Source of the DNA: Paludibacteraceae bacterium
GTDB lineage: Bacteria > Bacteroidota > Bacteroidia > Bacteroidales > Paludibacteraceae
Direction of reading: 5' to 3'
NCBI GenBank assembly: GCA_017938155.1
Contig: JAGBCD010000044.1
Location: 1-34,957 of the forward strand
Length of the DNA stretch: 34,957 bases
The position numbers and the translations under genes were made by a program. Below the pieces are notes generated by a model. It was not told where the DNA came from and ran no database searches. It was given only the letters and a program-made list of their open reading frames with translations. Below are positions 1 through 8,586 of this stretch, piece after piece; position 1 is the first letter of the stretch, and every line of letters begins with the position of its first letter.

Positions 1-3000
1 CATTGGACCCGCAATATCAGTTGCTGGGATGATAAGGTATGGAACACCCGCTTCTATGCTTTGCGCAGGAGTAAAATACAAAGTCAACTCACGGTTACTA
101 CCCTCACCTACTACCTCTGCATTGAGGAAACGAACCAAGGTTGCGCCTGCCAAATCGGTACCCAATAAACTTGGCAAAGAGAATGGCAAACAAATCGTAT
201 TGTACATGCCTGATACTAACGAACGATTGACTATCACATCCACTGTTTGGGATAGGTTGTTCGTTAGGATAGTTTGAGGATCTTGCGTGTCGTTGAAAGC
301 AACTTTGGTACGAACTGGAGAGTTGGTAGAACCGACGGTATAAGTGAAATCCCAACGATTGGCACCGCCTGCAAATGCTGGATAGAAGAAACCTGAAAGA
401 ACATCCCCATCGGTATATGTTGATTCAGAAGTATATGAATAGACTTTCGTATTTGCATCATATGCCATTGCACGCCAATCACCATCATTGACTTGCATGA
501 CTAATCCCACAACTGTACCATTAACAATAACCTCATAATGTAATTTACGTTCTGCAGTGCGGGTAATAGAATAGTTGACACCTACATATCTACCGTTTTC
601 AATGAAGAATGCATTTGCGTTATATGTTACGTCCGTCAAAGCGGCAACAACACTTATGATACAAGTAGCTGTTTTGTTTCCATCTTGAGTGGTAACGGTA
701 ATCGTTGCATTACCAGCTGATTTTGCTGTAACTAAACCATTATTGACGGTAGCTACAGATTCATTATTTGAAGACCATGTGATTGTCTTGTTTGCGGCAG
801 TTCCTGGATTTATAGTCGCTGCGAGTTGAACGGTTTCACCTACCAACAAACTGCAAGATGCTTGATCTAAAACAACCGATGCAACGGATACATTAGGACG
901 TTCGTTAGATGAACCAACAATGTAGTCAAAATTTATACGATTGCCTGCGATGTACCAAAAACCTGATATTTTTTCACCTTTTGAATGTGTAGTAGCACTT
1001 GTCCATAATGCCGTATTGTTGCCAGTACCATCATCTTGCATCAAATTATAAACATCTGCAACATTTACGTTAATGTCCGCACGTTTAGCTGAAGCAGGAT
1101 TGTCAAAAATTACTGAATAGGTAATCGTTTTATTTTCATTACGTGTATATGAATACAAAATAGCCACATCTACACCTTCAATCTTGATTGTGGTAGGTTC
1201 TCCCCACCATGTTTTTGCGGTGATAGGTTCTACGGTTATTTCGCAAATAGCTTTAATTTCGCCGTTCTCTTCAGAAGCTGCGGTAATGGTAGTGGTTCCT
1301 GGTGTCAATCCTGTAACCAAACCTTCTGCTGAAATGGCAGCAACAGAAGTATTGGATGATGTCCAAATCACATTCTTGTTAGCCGCTTCCACAGGAAGAA
1401 TAGTAGCAGTCAATTGTAATGATTCTTCTACCTCAATAGTAGCGGTTGTTTTGTCCAATGTAATAGACTCAACAGGAGCAGTTCCTGCAGATTTCCAGAA
1501 ATAAACATTGTCAATAGCAACAGCAGCTGTTGTACGCTCAGCAAACTTGAATTGGAAGATTGATGAAAAATCATGTTTTTCTGCTTCTGGTTGGAATCCT
1601 GTAGCCAAAGGAATATCGATTGAGTTCCATTGGTTGGCAGTAATTTCTATTGTTGCATAATAGCGGTCATTGGTAGCAAGAGCTCCTGATTCGGCCAAAT
1701 TGGTACCACCCCAAATTGGCATTACACGAATTGTACCATTCTCATATCCCCATACATCAATATGTAAGTATTCCATTTCAGAACAATCAACGCCAGAAGA
1801 AATTCCTTCTTTGTTGGCACCAGCATTTACACCAAATTCCCATCCCCACCAGTTTCCTGCTGTATAATATAAATATTTATTGGTAGAGATATTGTTTTCC
1901 TTCATTGTAACTGCATTCCATTGTGATTTACCCCATAGGTTGACAACAGGCGTATAGTTGTCGGAATAGAACGCAATCACATCTTCAGCATCATGAGTAG
2001 GAACTGGTGCTGCAACATGAGGAATGGTAATATCTTGTGTTGTTGAAAATGCACTCATTGAGAATGCATCTGATTTGTTTCCCGCAGCGTCAACTGCTAC
2101 TATCGTTAGATTGTAGGTGGTTTGCTCCTGAAGATTAGAAACTGTTATCACATTGTCCACTGGTACACATGTAGCAGAAACACCACTACCTGACACTTCG
2201 TAGGCAACAATACCTACATTATCCGAAGCAACCATTGTGATTTGCACTTCGTTGTGTGCGATAGGAGTTTTAGGTGTAGCAGAAGTGATAACTGGTTTCT
2301 CTGTATCTGCAGCTGCAGAAGGGTCGTAAACTCCTGTACCAAATACACGGAACTCCCAGAAACTACATCCCCAACCATTATTTGCTAATGTATTTGCTTG
2401 CAAACGAATATATCGTGCATGTCTTCCTGTTATGGAATATACTTCTTGTGTATTATTTCCAATAGTAGGTGCAACGTCCTTAACCACTAAAGTAGTTGCG
2501 GTTTGCCATGCCGTTGCATTGGTAGGGTCTATGTAGTCATCCGATCCCATAATTACATAATCAGAAGCATAAGCACCTTCCCAAGAAATTTCAATAGTAG
2601 AAAGGTTGTATGATTCTCCCAAATCTACATACCACCATGCATCTGTAGGATTGTTTCCTCCTCCAGAAGCCCAGCGGGTACCTGTATTACCATCATTAGC
2701 TTTAGATGCTTCCATATTATTCGCATCGAAACCTGCTTGACATGGTTTGTTTAGAGCAAGGTTGGAAGTTGCATTAAATGCCATTGAAACTTCTGCTGTA
2801 AGAGGAGTTGACATGTTGCCATTGAAGTCCACTGCATAGCAAGAGTAGGTGTAGGTAACGCCTGAGCCGTCTTGTGGCAGAACAAAAGCAGGAGTAAGAG
2901 AAATGTATTGCTTGTTGTGTGCTTCGTCTTTAATCATATAGAACACTTCTTCAGAAGTAACTGCAGGCAAAGCAATGGTTACATTCTCTGCTGTGGATGT

Positions 3001-4428
3001 TACATTAGCAGCACCTGGCAACGTAGGTGCGGTATTATCCGAAATAGGATTGTTGATATGGTCACGGGTGTAAGTGAGAGTTTCTATAGAACGTTCATCA
3101 GGAGCACAATTTTTTACTGTCATGTATGAATAAAGTTTGAAAGTCTCACCATAACCATTTAAGCCTTGTGCATTGTTGAGGTTTCCGTATAGAGTGTAAC
3201 GAGTCGTTCCATCATCTGTAGCAGCTATTGCCCAGGTTTCTCGTACACCATCAGATAATTCCGCATTTTTGGTGCGTAATTGACATCTCCAACCAGTACC
3301 ATTATCAATAAATTGATTGTTTACCAATTTAGCTTTGTATAACATATCATTACCACATGTTACTACATACAAATCTACTTTCCCGCATGCTTCCGTGCCT
3401 GCATAACCATCAACTATATTATATAAATCTAACCTACCTTGGAATGTTCCAAAACCTTTGGTAGAAGGAATAGCAATGGCAGTTCCGTCCCATTCAAATC
3501 CTTCTTGTACTTGTTCTACCACCTCTTGAATAGAAATATCTGATATGGTAATTTGGCATGGCGCAGCCCTACCAAAGTCGAAAACCATAATCTTGTTGTT
3601 TCCTGGCACACCATTCACTACCGCAGAAGTATAAACAAAATCTTCATTAGCAGGAATATTGATGGTCTGATCCTCATAAACCATTCCAGTATTGTCGTCA
3701 ATCTTCAACGTCACTCCATTGACTGCTGCAGTCGCATGGAATTTTACAGAACATTGATATTTCTTAAGTGCTTCAAAATCCATATCGTGCTTCACTTTTA
3801 CTTGTGCTTGCCATTGACCATAGAATTGGTTCTTGAGGTCAACTGTAATTGCACCTGTATTTGCGTCATAGGTAGCAGAACTTGTAGGATCTACCACCCA
3901 GTTAGGAGCGAAGTATGTTTCTGCAATAATTGTTTCTTCTGGATCTGGAGTAGGTTCTGGGTCTTCGCCACCTTCGCCAGGAGTTTCGCCACAAGTAGCA
4001 AATAAATCAATATCAGTCAAAGTAAAACCAGCAACTGGAGGTGCTCCCGCATTTACAATATCGAACAAGCAATAAATTTGTCCTGTACCTGAAGTTGGGT
4101 ATGTGGAAAACGCAAAATCTTTCGTCCAAATTGTTCCATTTTGGGTCCATCCATCTTTAAAATTTGCAACAGCATCATCCTGATTCGCCCATACTCCATT
4201 TCCCCACTGTTGAAATGTACCACCACCGCGTATTCCTGAAATATGTTCACTTTCAAAAGAAACGCGTAGGACATCCCCAACTTTTAAGATGGTAACTCCA
4301 ATACTTACAGACTTGTTGTCAACCGTTGATTGTACTTGCTCTCCACAATACTTCGTGGCCGCGCTCATACTCAGCGCACTAAACAGCATCGCGAGTAGTG
4401 CGAATGATTTAAGAAAATGTTTTTTCAT
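1..4428 (-). CDS. Giant secreted multimodular glycan-binding protein, C-terminus beyond left edge
   Basis: The frame is open from the ATG at 4428 to base 1: 1476 codons, no stop, C-terminus missing. Residues 1-24 are a signal peptide nearly identical to those of the 1068- and 470-residue proteins; there is no lipobox. Approximate domains: unassigned 25-130; CBM4_9-like 150-290, close to the N-terminal half of the 371-residue neighbour; unassigned 300-440; FN3-like 455-545; F5/8 type C (CBM32-like) 556-695; FN3-like 705-790; the 'YSD' module 806-973 ending in DNVYFW; Ig-like BIG2 978-1060; a 105-residue module ending YIVGS; a second BIG2 1175-1258; a second such module ending YTVGS; and from 1368 a domain with CLPFSLP and GVPYLIIP, a type I recall from large Bacteroidota extracellular proteins. 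I see no catalytic domain. Likely role: binding insoluble beta-glucan outside the cell. The existence of the gene is certain; the function is inferred. Confidence 0.9.
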   Translation of the reverse strand, partial: MKKHFLKSFALLAMLFSALSMSAATKYCGEQVQSTVDNKSVSIGVTILKVGDVLRVSFESEHISGIRGGGTFQQWGNGVWANQDDAVANFKDGWTQNGTIWTKDFAFSTYPTSGTGQIYCLFDIVNAGAPPVAGFTLTDIDLFATCGETPGEGGEDPEPTPDPEETIIAETYFAPNWVVDPTSSATYDANTGAITVDLKNQFYGQWQAQVKVKHDMDFEALKKYQCSVKFHATAAVNGVTLKIDDNTGMVYEDQTINIPANEDFVYTSAVVNGVPGNNKIMVFDFGRAAPCQITISDISIQEVVEQVQEGFEWDGTAIAIPSTKGFGTFQGRLDLYNIVDGYAGTEACGKVDLYVVTCGNDMLYKAKLVNNQFIDNGTGWRCQLRTKNAELSDGVRETWAIAATDDGTTRYTLYGNLNNAQGLNGYGETFKLYSYMTVKNCAPDERSIETLTYTRDHINNPISDNTAPTLPGAANVTSTAENVTIALPAVTSEEVFYMIKDEAHNKQYISLTPAFVLPQDGSGVTYTYSCYAVDFNGNMSTPLTAEVSMAFNATSNLALNKPCQAGFDANNMEASKANDGNTGTRWASGGGNNPTDAWWYVDLGESYNLSTIEISWEGAYASDYVIMGSDDYIDPTNATAWQTATTLVVKDVAPTIGNNTQEVYSITGRHARYIRLQANTLANNGWGCSFWEFRVFGTGVYDPSAAADTEKPVITSATPKTPIAHNEVQITMVASDNVGIVAYEVSGSGVSATCVPVDNVITVSNLQEQTTYNLTIVAVDAAGNKSDAFSMSAFSTTQDITIPHVAAPVPTHDAEDVIAFYSDNYTPVVNLWGKSQWNAVTMKENNISTNKYLYYTAGNWWGWEFGVNAGANKEGISSGVDCSEMEYLHIDVWGYENGTIRVMPIWGGTNLAESGALATNDRYYATIEITANQWNSIDIPLATGFQPEAEKHDFSSIFQFKFAERTTAAVAIDNVYFWKSAGTAPVESITLDKTTATIEVEESLQLTATILPVEAANKNVIWTSSNTSVAAISAEGLVTGLTPGTTTITAASEENGEIKAICEITVEPITAKTWWGEPTTIKIEGVDVAILYSYTRNENKTITYSVIFDNPASAKRADINVNVADVYNLMQDDGTGNNTALWTSATTHSKGEKISGFWYIAGNRINFDYIVGSSNERPNVSVASVVLDQASCSLLVGETVQLAATINPGTAANKTITWSSNNESVATVNNGLVTAKSAGNATITVTTQDGNKTATCIISVVAALTDVTYNANAFFIENGRYVGVNYSITRTAERKLHYEVIVNGTVVGLVMQVNDGDWRAMAYDANTKVYSYTSESTYTDGDVLSGFFYPAFAGGANRWDFTYTVGSTNSPVRTKVAFNDTQDPQTILTNNLSQTVDVIVNRSLVSGMYNTICLPFSLPSLLGTDLAGATLVRFLNAEVVGEGSNRELTLYFTPAQSIEAGVPYLIIPATDIAGPM

Positions 4429-4455
4429 GTTATAAGAATTTTTTGTTTGTTGTAA

Positions 4456-4482
4456 GCATAGGAAGTTATCAGCTTCCTATGC
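4456..4482 (-). other. Intergenic hairpin between the 935-residue gene and the giant gene
   Basis: A perfect 10-bp inverted repeat (arms 4456-4465 and 4473-4482) encloses a 7-nt loop, CTGATAA on the transcribed strand. It begins 12 nt after the upstream stop codon and lies 27 nt before the next start. No U-tract follows, so it does not look like an intrinsic terminator. A role in mRNA processing or stability, or in setting relative expression, is inference. It resembles the hairpins at 8549-8575 and 32855-32877. Confidence 0.6.
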
Positions 4483-4494
4483 CTATTGAAATGG

Positions 4495-7302
4495 TTATTG
4501 AATAATTCTACCAAAAATATCGTATTTTACCCCATTTCGTATGATGATGAGTTGTCCATCACGCATTATCTTGTTATTGATTTGGTCGGCATGGATATCC
4601 TCAAGTCCTGTTGTTCTGTTGCCCCAGAAATAAACGTTATCTATAAAGAATTGCTTTCCATTTCCGTTGAAGAACTTGATTTGAATGAATTTTGAGAATT
4701 CTACTGTAGGGAATGCTGTCAATGGGATATCGAATTGGTTCCATTGACCTGCTTGTAGATTCATTTTGTATAGTCCTTCTTTATTGGTAGGTGTTGCCAT
4801 AGAGATTGGTGTGATATCCAATGTTGTTTCCTCTGCACAATAAACATCAACGTGCATATAATTGGTTCGTGCAACGTTGTATGGTTTGTTATCGTTAATC
4901 TCCCAACCAAGATAGTCTGTATTGGTAAACAAGTAACATTGGTCGTTAGGCGCAAGATAACCTGTAGTAGCAACAGTGGCTTGTGCCCATCCACCAATCC
5001 AGAAATAAGTATTCGTTGGATAAGCATCCGAATAAATAGAGATAACACTATCTTGTCCGTGTATAGGAAGAGGAGCAGCATTAGGTCCTTGCAATGTAGC
5101 GACCTCTACAACTAATGGTTCGGTAACATTATTTGCCAAGTCGCTTGCGGTAATGGATAGTTGCATTTGTTGAGAAGGTTGCAATCCATCTACGCGTATC
5201 GCAGTTTGTTTGCCAGAAATAGAAGGAGCAGACAAAACAAGCGTATCAGCATTGTAGATATTAAAGAAAACGACACCTGATTCATCATTTGCAGTACAAT
5301 TGAGTGTGACAGAGAAATAATCTGCTTTATCCATTGTGGCAACAAGAGCTGTTGGTGCAATGGTATCTTCAATAGCTGTGGTGCGATAGAAATAAAGGTT
5401 ATCAATAGCAAAAGTGGTTAATTCAGGTGTGCCATCAGAGTATTTCATTTGGAAAATAGAAGTGAAATCCAAACCTTTGAAATCGGTCAATGGGATATCA
5501 AAATGGTTCCATTGTTGCGCTTTGAGTTCTACAAAAACTCCTTTGCCATCATCTGTTTGTAGTCCCGCACCACCATAGATAGGTGTAAGTTTGATCTTAC
5601 CATCGTTGGCTGCCCATATATCAATATGCATATATTCCATGTGTTGTAGGAATACAGGTTGTGCTGCCGCCCATCCTAACCAGTTGAATGAAGTATAGTA
5701 AGCATAATTGTCACCATCTATCTCTTTTGCCTCGTAGATAGTAGCATCACCCCATCCTTCTTTGTATGACCAAGAAGGTGAAACAGTATAGGCGTCTGAA
5801 TAAATAGCATGTACCAATTTTGCATCTACAGTAGGAATAGGAGCAGCTGTTTGTGGAGTAGCATAAAACTTCGTTGTAGTAGCGGTTACGTTGACCGATT
5901 GGTCAGAGATATTACCTCCACCATCCACTGCTTTGATAGCAAAATTGTAAGTGGTTTCTGGTTTAAGACCTGTAATGGTAGCAATATTGCCATCCAATGG
6001 GAAAATACCATTTATATTATTTGTTGCGTCAGCAACTTGGCACTTGGAAACCATTAGGTTATCCGTTGCATTGATACGCACTTTTACCTTATCAAATGAA
6101 GCTTCAACAAACTCAGCAGATTGGATAGTAGGTTTTTCGTTGTCAGGAACTTGAGAACCGAATACTTGCATCTCATATACCTTCATACCATATTGCGTAG
6201 ATGCTTTCGTTGAGAAGAAACGTATGTATCGAACCATTTTGGTTTTCTCTGGTTGGTCGTACCAAAAATCGGTATGTGCCCATATATTGCTGTTGCCTAC
6301 ATAATTGTAAACAGTGGTCCAAGTCTCATTGTCTTTGGAGAAATCCAAGTGATACAATTCGGAGCAAGCTCCCTCGAATTGTACAGAAACAAGGTCAATA
6401 TCGTACACATTTCCTAAGTCAAGAACAAGCCAAGCATCGTATGTTCTTTCTTCAGCAGCAGTACTGGTATTGGCATGTGCATTCCACAATGTCCCCGCAT
6501 CTCCATCAACGGCTTTTTCAGGGGCATCATTCCCTTCTTGTCCACTGGATGCATACAACTTGTTGAGCGCGAGGTTTTCTCCTTCATATCCAAATACAAC
6601 TATTTCGGGAGCGAGGACCTCTCCAACCTTAGCGACTATAGTAGCTTTGCCTTTTTGTTTTGCATAGTACTTACCATCTTTAACCTCGCCAGCTCCTTGT
6701 GGAGTAATGGTATAGGTTGGGGTTACATCCATTTGTTTTCCATTTTGGTCTGGGGATTCAATAGTCAAATCAACAAACTCTCCTACTTTGCACACATTGT
6801 TGGATGGTGTAACTTTTAGTGATTGGAGTACACTGACACCTGCCTTGAATACTTTGAATTCAAAGAACGAATATCCATATTGCGTACCGCGTTCTGTACC
6901 ATCAAACTTGATATAACGTGCTTTCGTTTCTGTAAAGTCAAACGTTTGAGTATTAGGAAAACCTGCTAATGATTGTCCTTGAATGGTAACAATTGGTGTA
7001 AAGTCTGTTCCATTATTTGAAGTAGAGATGGTAAATGTTTTTCCATAAGCACCTTCCCAAATAATCTGTATGGTATTGAACGTGCGTTCTTGTGCCATAT
7101 CCAATAGCCACCATTGTGGGTCTTCAAAAGCGGATTCCCATCGTGAGCCATTATTGCCATCTATAGCAGCTGCAGCATTTCCTGATGATGCTGTAGCAGT
7201 TGAGCCATTGGATGCCAATGCAAAATTAACATCCACTTCTTGTGCCGCAATAGGTTGCAAAATACACAAGGTAACTAAAAGAGGTAAAATGTAACGTTTC
7301 AT
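4495..7302 (-). CDS. Secreted multimodular beta-glucan-binding protein (2x F5/8C, Ig, FN3, 2x YSD module)
   Basis: 935 residues with a cleavable signal peptide (about 1-20, ending IAAQ) and no lipobox. Approximate domain order: F5/8 type C (CBM32-like) 25-156; bacterial Ig-like 157-245; second F5/8 type C 246-386; FN3-like 387-475; YSD module 487-640; FN3-like 655-740; second YSD module 745-895; C-terminal tail 900-935 containing DGQLIIIRNG. Both F5/8 domains carry the late RxTxYG...E motif also seen in the GH81 partner. There is no glycosidase signature, so this looks like a pure binding or adhesion protein. It is a clear paralogue of the 1068-residue protein two genes upstream, lacking only that protein's extra N-terminal domain. 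The gene follows the 371-residue gene after 77 nt and probably belongs to the same transcript. Substrate binding is inferred from domain type and context. Confidence 0.92.
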   Translation of the reverse strand: MKRYILPLLVTLCILQPIAAQEVDVNFALASNGSTATASSGNAAAAIDGNNGSRWESAFEDPQWWLLDMAQERTFNTIQIIWEGAYGKTFTISTSNNGTDFTPIVTIQGQSLAGFPNTQTFDFTETKARYIKFDGTERGTQYGYSFFEFKVFKAGVSVLQSLKVTPSNNVCKVGEFVDLTIESPDQNGKQMDVTPTYTITPQGAGEVKDGKYYAKQKGKATIVAKVGEVLAPEIVVFGYEGENLALNKLYASSGQEGNDAPEKAVDGDAGTLWNAHANTSTAAEERTYDAWLVLDLGNVYDIDLVSVQFEGACSELYHLDFSKDNETWTTVYNYVGNSNIWAHTDFWYDQPEKTKMVRYIRFFSTKASTQYGMKVYEMQVFGSQVPDNEKPTIQSAEFVEASFDKVKVRINATDNLMVSKCQVADATNNINGIFPLDGNIATITGLKPETTYNFAIKAVDGGGNISDQSVNVTATTTKFYATPQTAAPIPTVDAKLVHAIYSDAYTVSPSWSYKEGWGDATIYEAKEIDGDNYAYYTSFNWLGWAAAQPVFLQHMEYMHIDIWAANDGKIKLTPIYGGAGLQTDDGKGVFVELKAQQWNHFDIPLTDFKGLDFTSIFQMKYSDGTPELTTFAIDNLYFYRTTAIEDTIAPTALVATMDKADYFSVTLNCTANDESGVVFFNIYNADTLVLSAPSISGKQTAIRVDGLQPSQQMQLSITASDLANNVTEPLVVEVATLQGPNAAPLPIHGQDSVISIYSDAYPTNTYFWIGGWAQATVATTGYLAPNDQCYLFTNTDYLGWEINDNKPYNVARTNYMHVDVYCAEETTLDITPISMATPTNKEGLYKMNLQAGQWNQFDIPLTAFPTVEFSKFIQIKFFNGNGKQFFIDNVYFWGNRTTGLEDIHADQINNKIMRDGQLIIIRNGVKYDIFGRIIQ

Positions 7303-7344
7303 AAGCGATATTAGATTAAGTTATTATGCAATGAATTTTTGTGA

Positions 7345-7371
7345 GTATAGGAGGTATTCCTCCTCCCATAC
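7345..7371 (-). other. Intergenic hairpin between the 371- and 935-residue genes
   Basis: AGGAGG (7349-7354) and CCTCCT (7359-7364) form a 6-bp stem with a 4-nt loop. It is extended outward by GTAT/ATAC across a 3-nt bulge. It lies 8 nt after the upstream stop codon and 42 nt before the next start. No U-tract follows. Same position and purine-rich/pyrimidine-rich arm style as the other post-stop hairpins in this cluster. Confidence 0.45.
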
Positions 7372-7379
7372 CCTTGTGG

Positions 7380-8495
7380 TTAGAATACTTCGCGTCCCAT
7401 TAAATCAAAAGTCGCCCCATTGCGAATTATTACAACCTGACCATTTACCATTGTCTTCGTAATATTGTTTTGCTCTACAATATTTTCCAAACCGGTTTGC
7501 GTAGTGTTGGTATAAAAATACACATTGTCAATATAGCAAGTAGCAGGCATATTAGCCCATTTGAGTTGGAAAATATTGGTTAGATTGATAGCAGGAAAAT
7601 CTGTTGCGAGTACAATATTGAGTGCATTCCATCCAGCATTAAGCGTATATTTTTTCTCAGCTTCTGCTCCCCAAATAGGTGTAAAACCTATGGTTCCAGC
7701 CTCAGCAACATAAATATCCATATGAAGATTAGGATATGCAGTCATATCACCTATTGTGGTACTACCATTAAATTCCCATCCGAGGTAGTTGTTGTTGGAA
7801 TAGTAGAAAGCTTTGTCTCCCGCTGCCAATTCTACTTCTTGTTCTTTGGTTGTTTGTCCCCAACTACCTGTAACACGAGTAACGGTAGAAGTATAAGCAT
7901 CGGAATAGATGGCGAACACTTTTGAGCTATCATGTGTTGGCGCTGGAGCTGCTGCTGGATGCACTACTTCGGGAGGTGCAACGGCATCACCTACTTCTTT
8001 GATAGAGATTTCACTGATTGTCACTTGACAAGGAACAGCCCAACCAAAGTCGAAGACAAGTATTTGATTGCTACCTTCAGCGCCATTAGCAGGTTCGGAT
8101 GTGAAGACAAAATCTTGGTTTGCAGGCAAGTTGATAGATTGATTGGCATAAATCATTTCTACATTGTCATCCATCTTTGCAGTTATACCTCCAATAGCCA
8201 CTGTAGATTTGAATTTAGCAGATAAGGTGTATTGTTTGGCAGGGTTGAAAACTACATTGTGTTTGATCTTCACTTGCGCTTGCCATTGACCATAGAATTG
8301 ACTTTTGAGGTCCACAGTAATGGTTCCTGTTATGCTATCATAAGTGGCTGTACTATTGGTTTCTTGTGCCCAATTAGGTGCAAAATAGGTTCCTCCTTCA
8401 GGAATAAAAGCTTTTGCAGGATTGAACATTTCAGTAGCTGCCATAGCATTCAAAGCAATGAATGCTACAATGAAAAAAGATAAAATTTTTCTCAT
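7380..8495 (-). CDS. Secreted two-module carbohydrate-binding protein (CBM4_9-like plus YSD module)
   Basis: 371 residues; signal peptide about 1-19 (ending AMAA), no lipobox. Residues about 38-170 look like a CBM4_9-type jelly roll and closely match residues 150-290 of the giant protein (shared motif QFYGQWQAQVK). Residues about 185-335 are one YSD module: IYSDAY, NYLGWEF, then IDNVYFY. The last 27 residues are the shared tail (NGQVVIIRNG). This is the smallest and simplest member of the non-catalytic cluster and the clearest construct for testing both modules. CBM4 members often bind beta-1,3-glucan or xylan, so laminarin-type binding fits the locus, but that is inference. No catalytic motif is present. 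Gaps to its neighbours are 91 nt upstream and 77 nt downstream, each holding a hairpin. Confidence 0.9.
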   Translation of the reverse strand: MRKILSFFIVAFIALNAMAATEMFNPAKAFIPEGGTYFAPNWAQETNSTATYDSITGTITVDLKSQFYGQWQAQVKIKHNVVFNPAKQYTLSAKFKSTVAIGGITAKMDDNVEMIYANQSINLPANQDFVFTSEPANGAEGSNQILVFDFGWAVPCQVTISEISIKEVGDAVAPPEVVHPAAAPAPTHDSSKVFAIYSDAYTSTVTRVTGSWGQTTKEQEVELAAGDKAFYYSNNNYLGWEFNGSTTIGDMTAYPNLHMDIYVAEAGTIGFTPIWGAEAEKKYTLNAGWNALNIVLATDFPAINLTNIFQLKWANMPATCYIDNVYFYTNTTQTGLENIVEQNNITKTMVNGQVVIIRNGATFDLMGREVF

Positions 8496-8548
8496 AAATA
8501 GTAGAATTTAAAGGATTAGTATAATTTATTGTGTAAAAGCGTTAGTAA

Positions 8549-8575
8549 GTTAGGGAAGGAATCACCTTCCCTAAC
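8549..8575 (-). other. Intergenic hairpin between the 1068- and 371-residue genes
   Basis: A perfect 11-bp inverted repeat (arms 8549-8559 and 8565-8575) with a 5-nt loop, TGATT on the transcribed strand. It starts 11 nt after the upstream stop and is 53 nt from the next start. It is the strongest stem of the set. There is no poly-U run directly after it, so termination is unlikely to be efficient. Confidence 0.6.
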
Positions 8576-8586
8576 CTAATATTATA

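Noticed and set aside
1-4428. Several open frames of 60-150 codons on the plus strand (for example 3553-4005 and 1184-1504)
   Set aside because: They lie opposite a continuous 1476-codon minus-strand frame with clear domain homology, and their translations show no recognisable protein character.
8549-8575. Intrinsic terminator reading of the 11-bp hairpin
   Set aside because: There is no U-run directly after the stem on the transcribed strand, and the next gene in the same direction begins 53 nt later and belongs to the same functional set.
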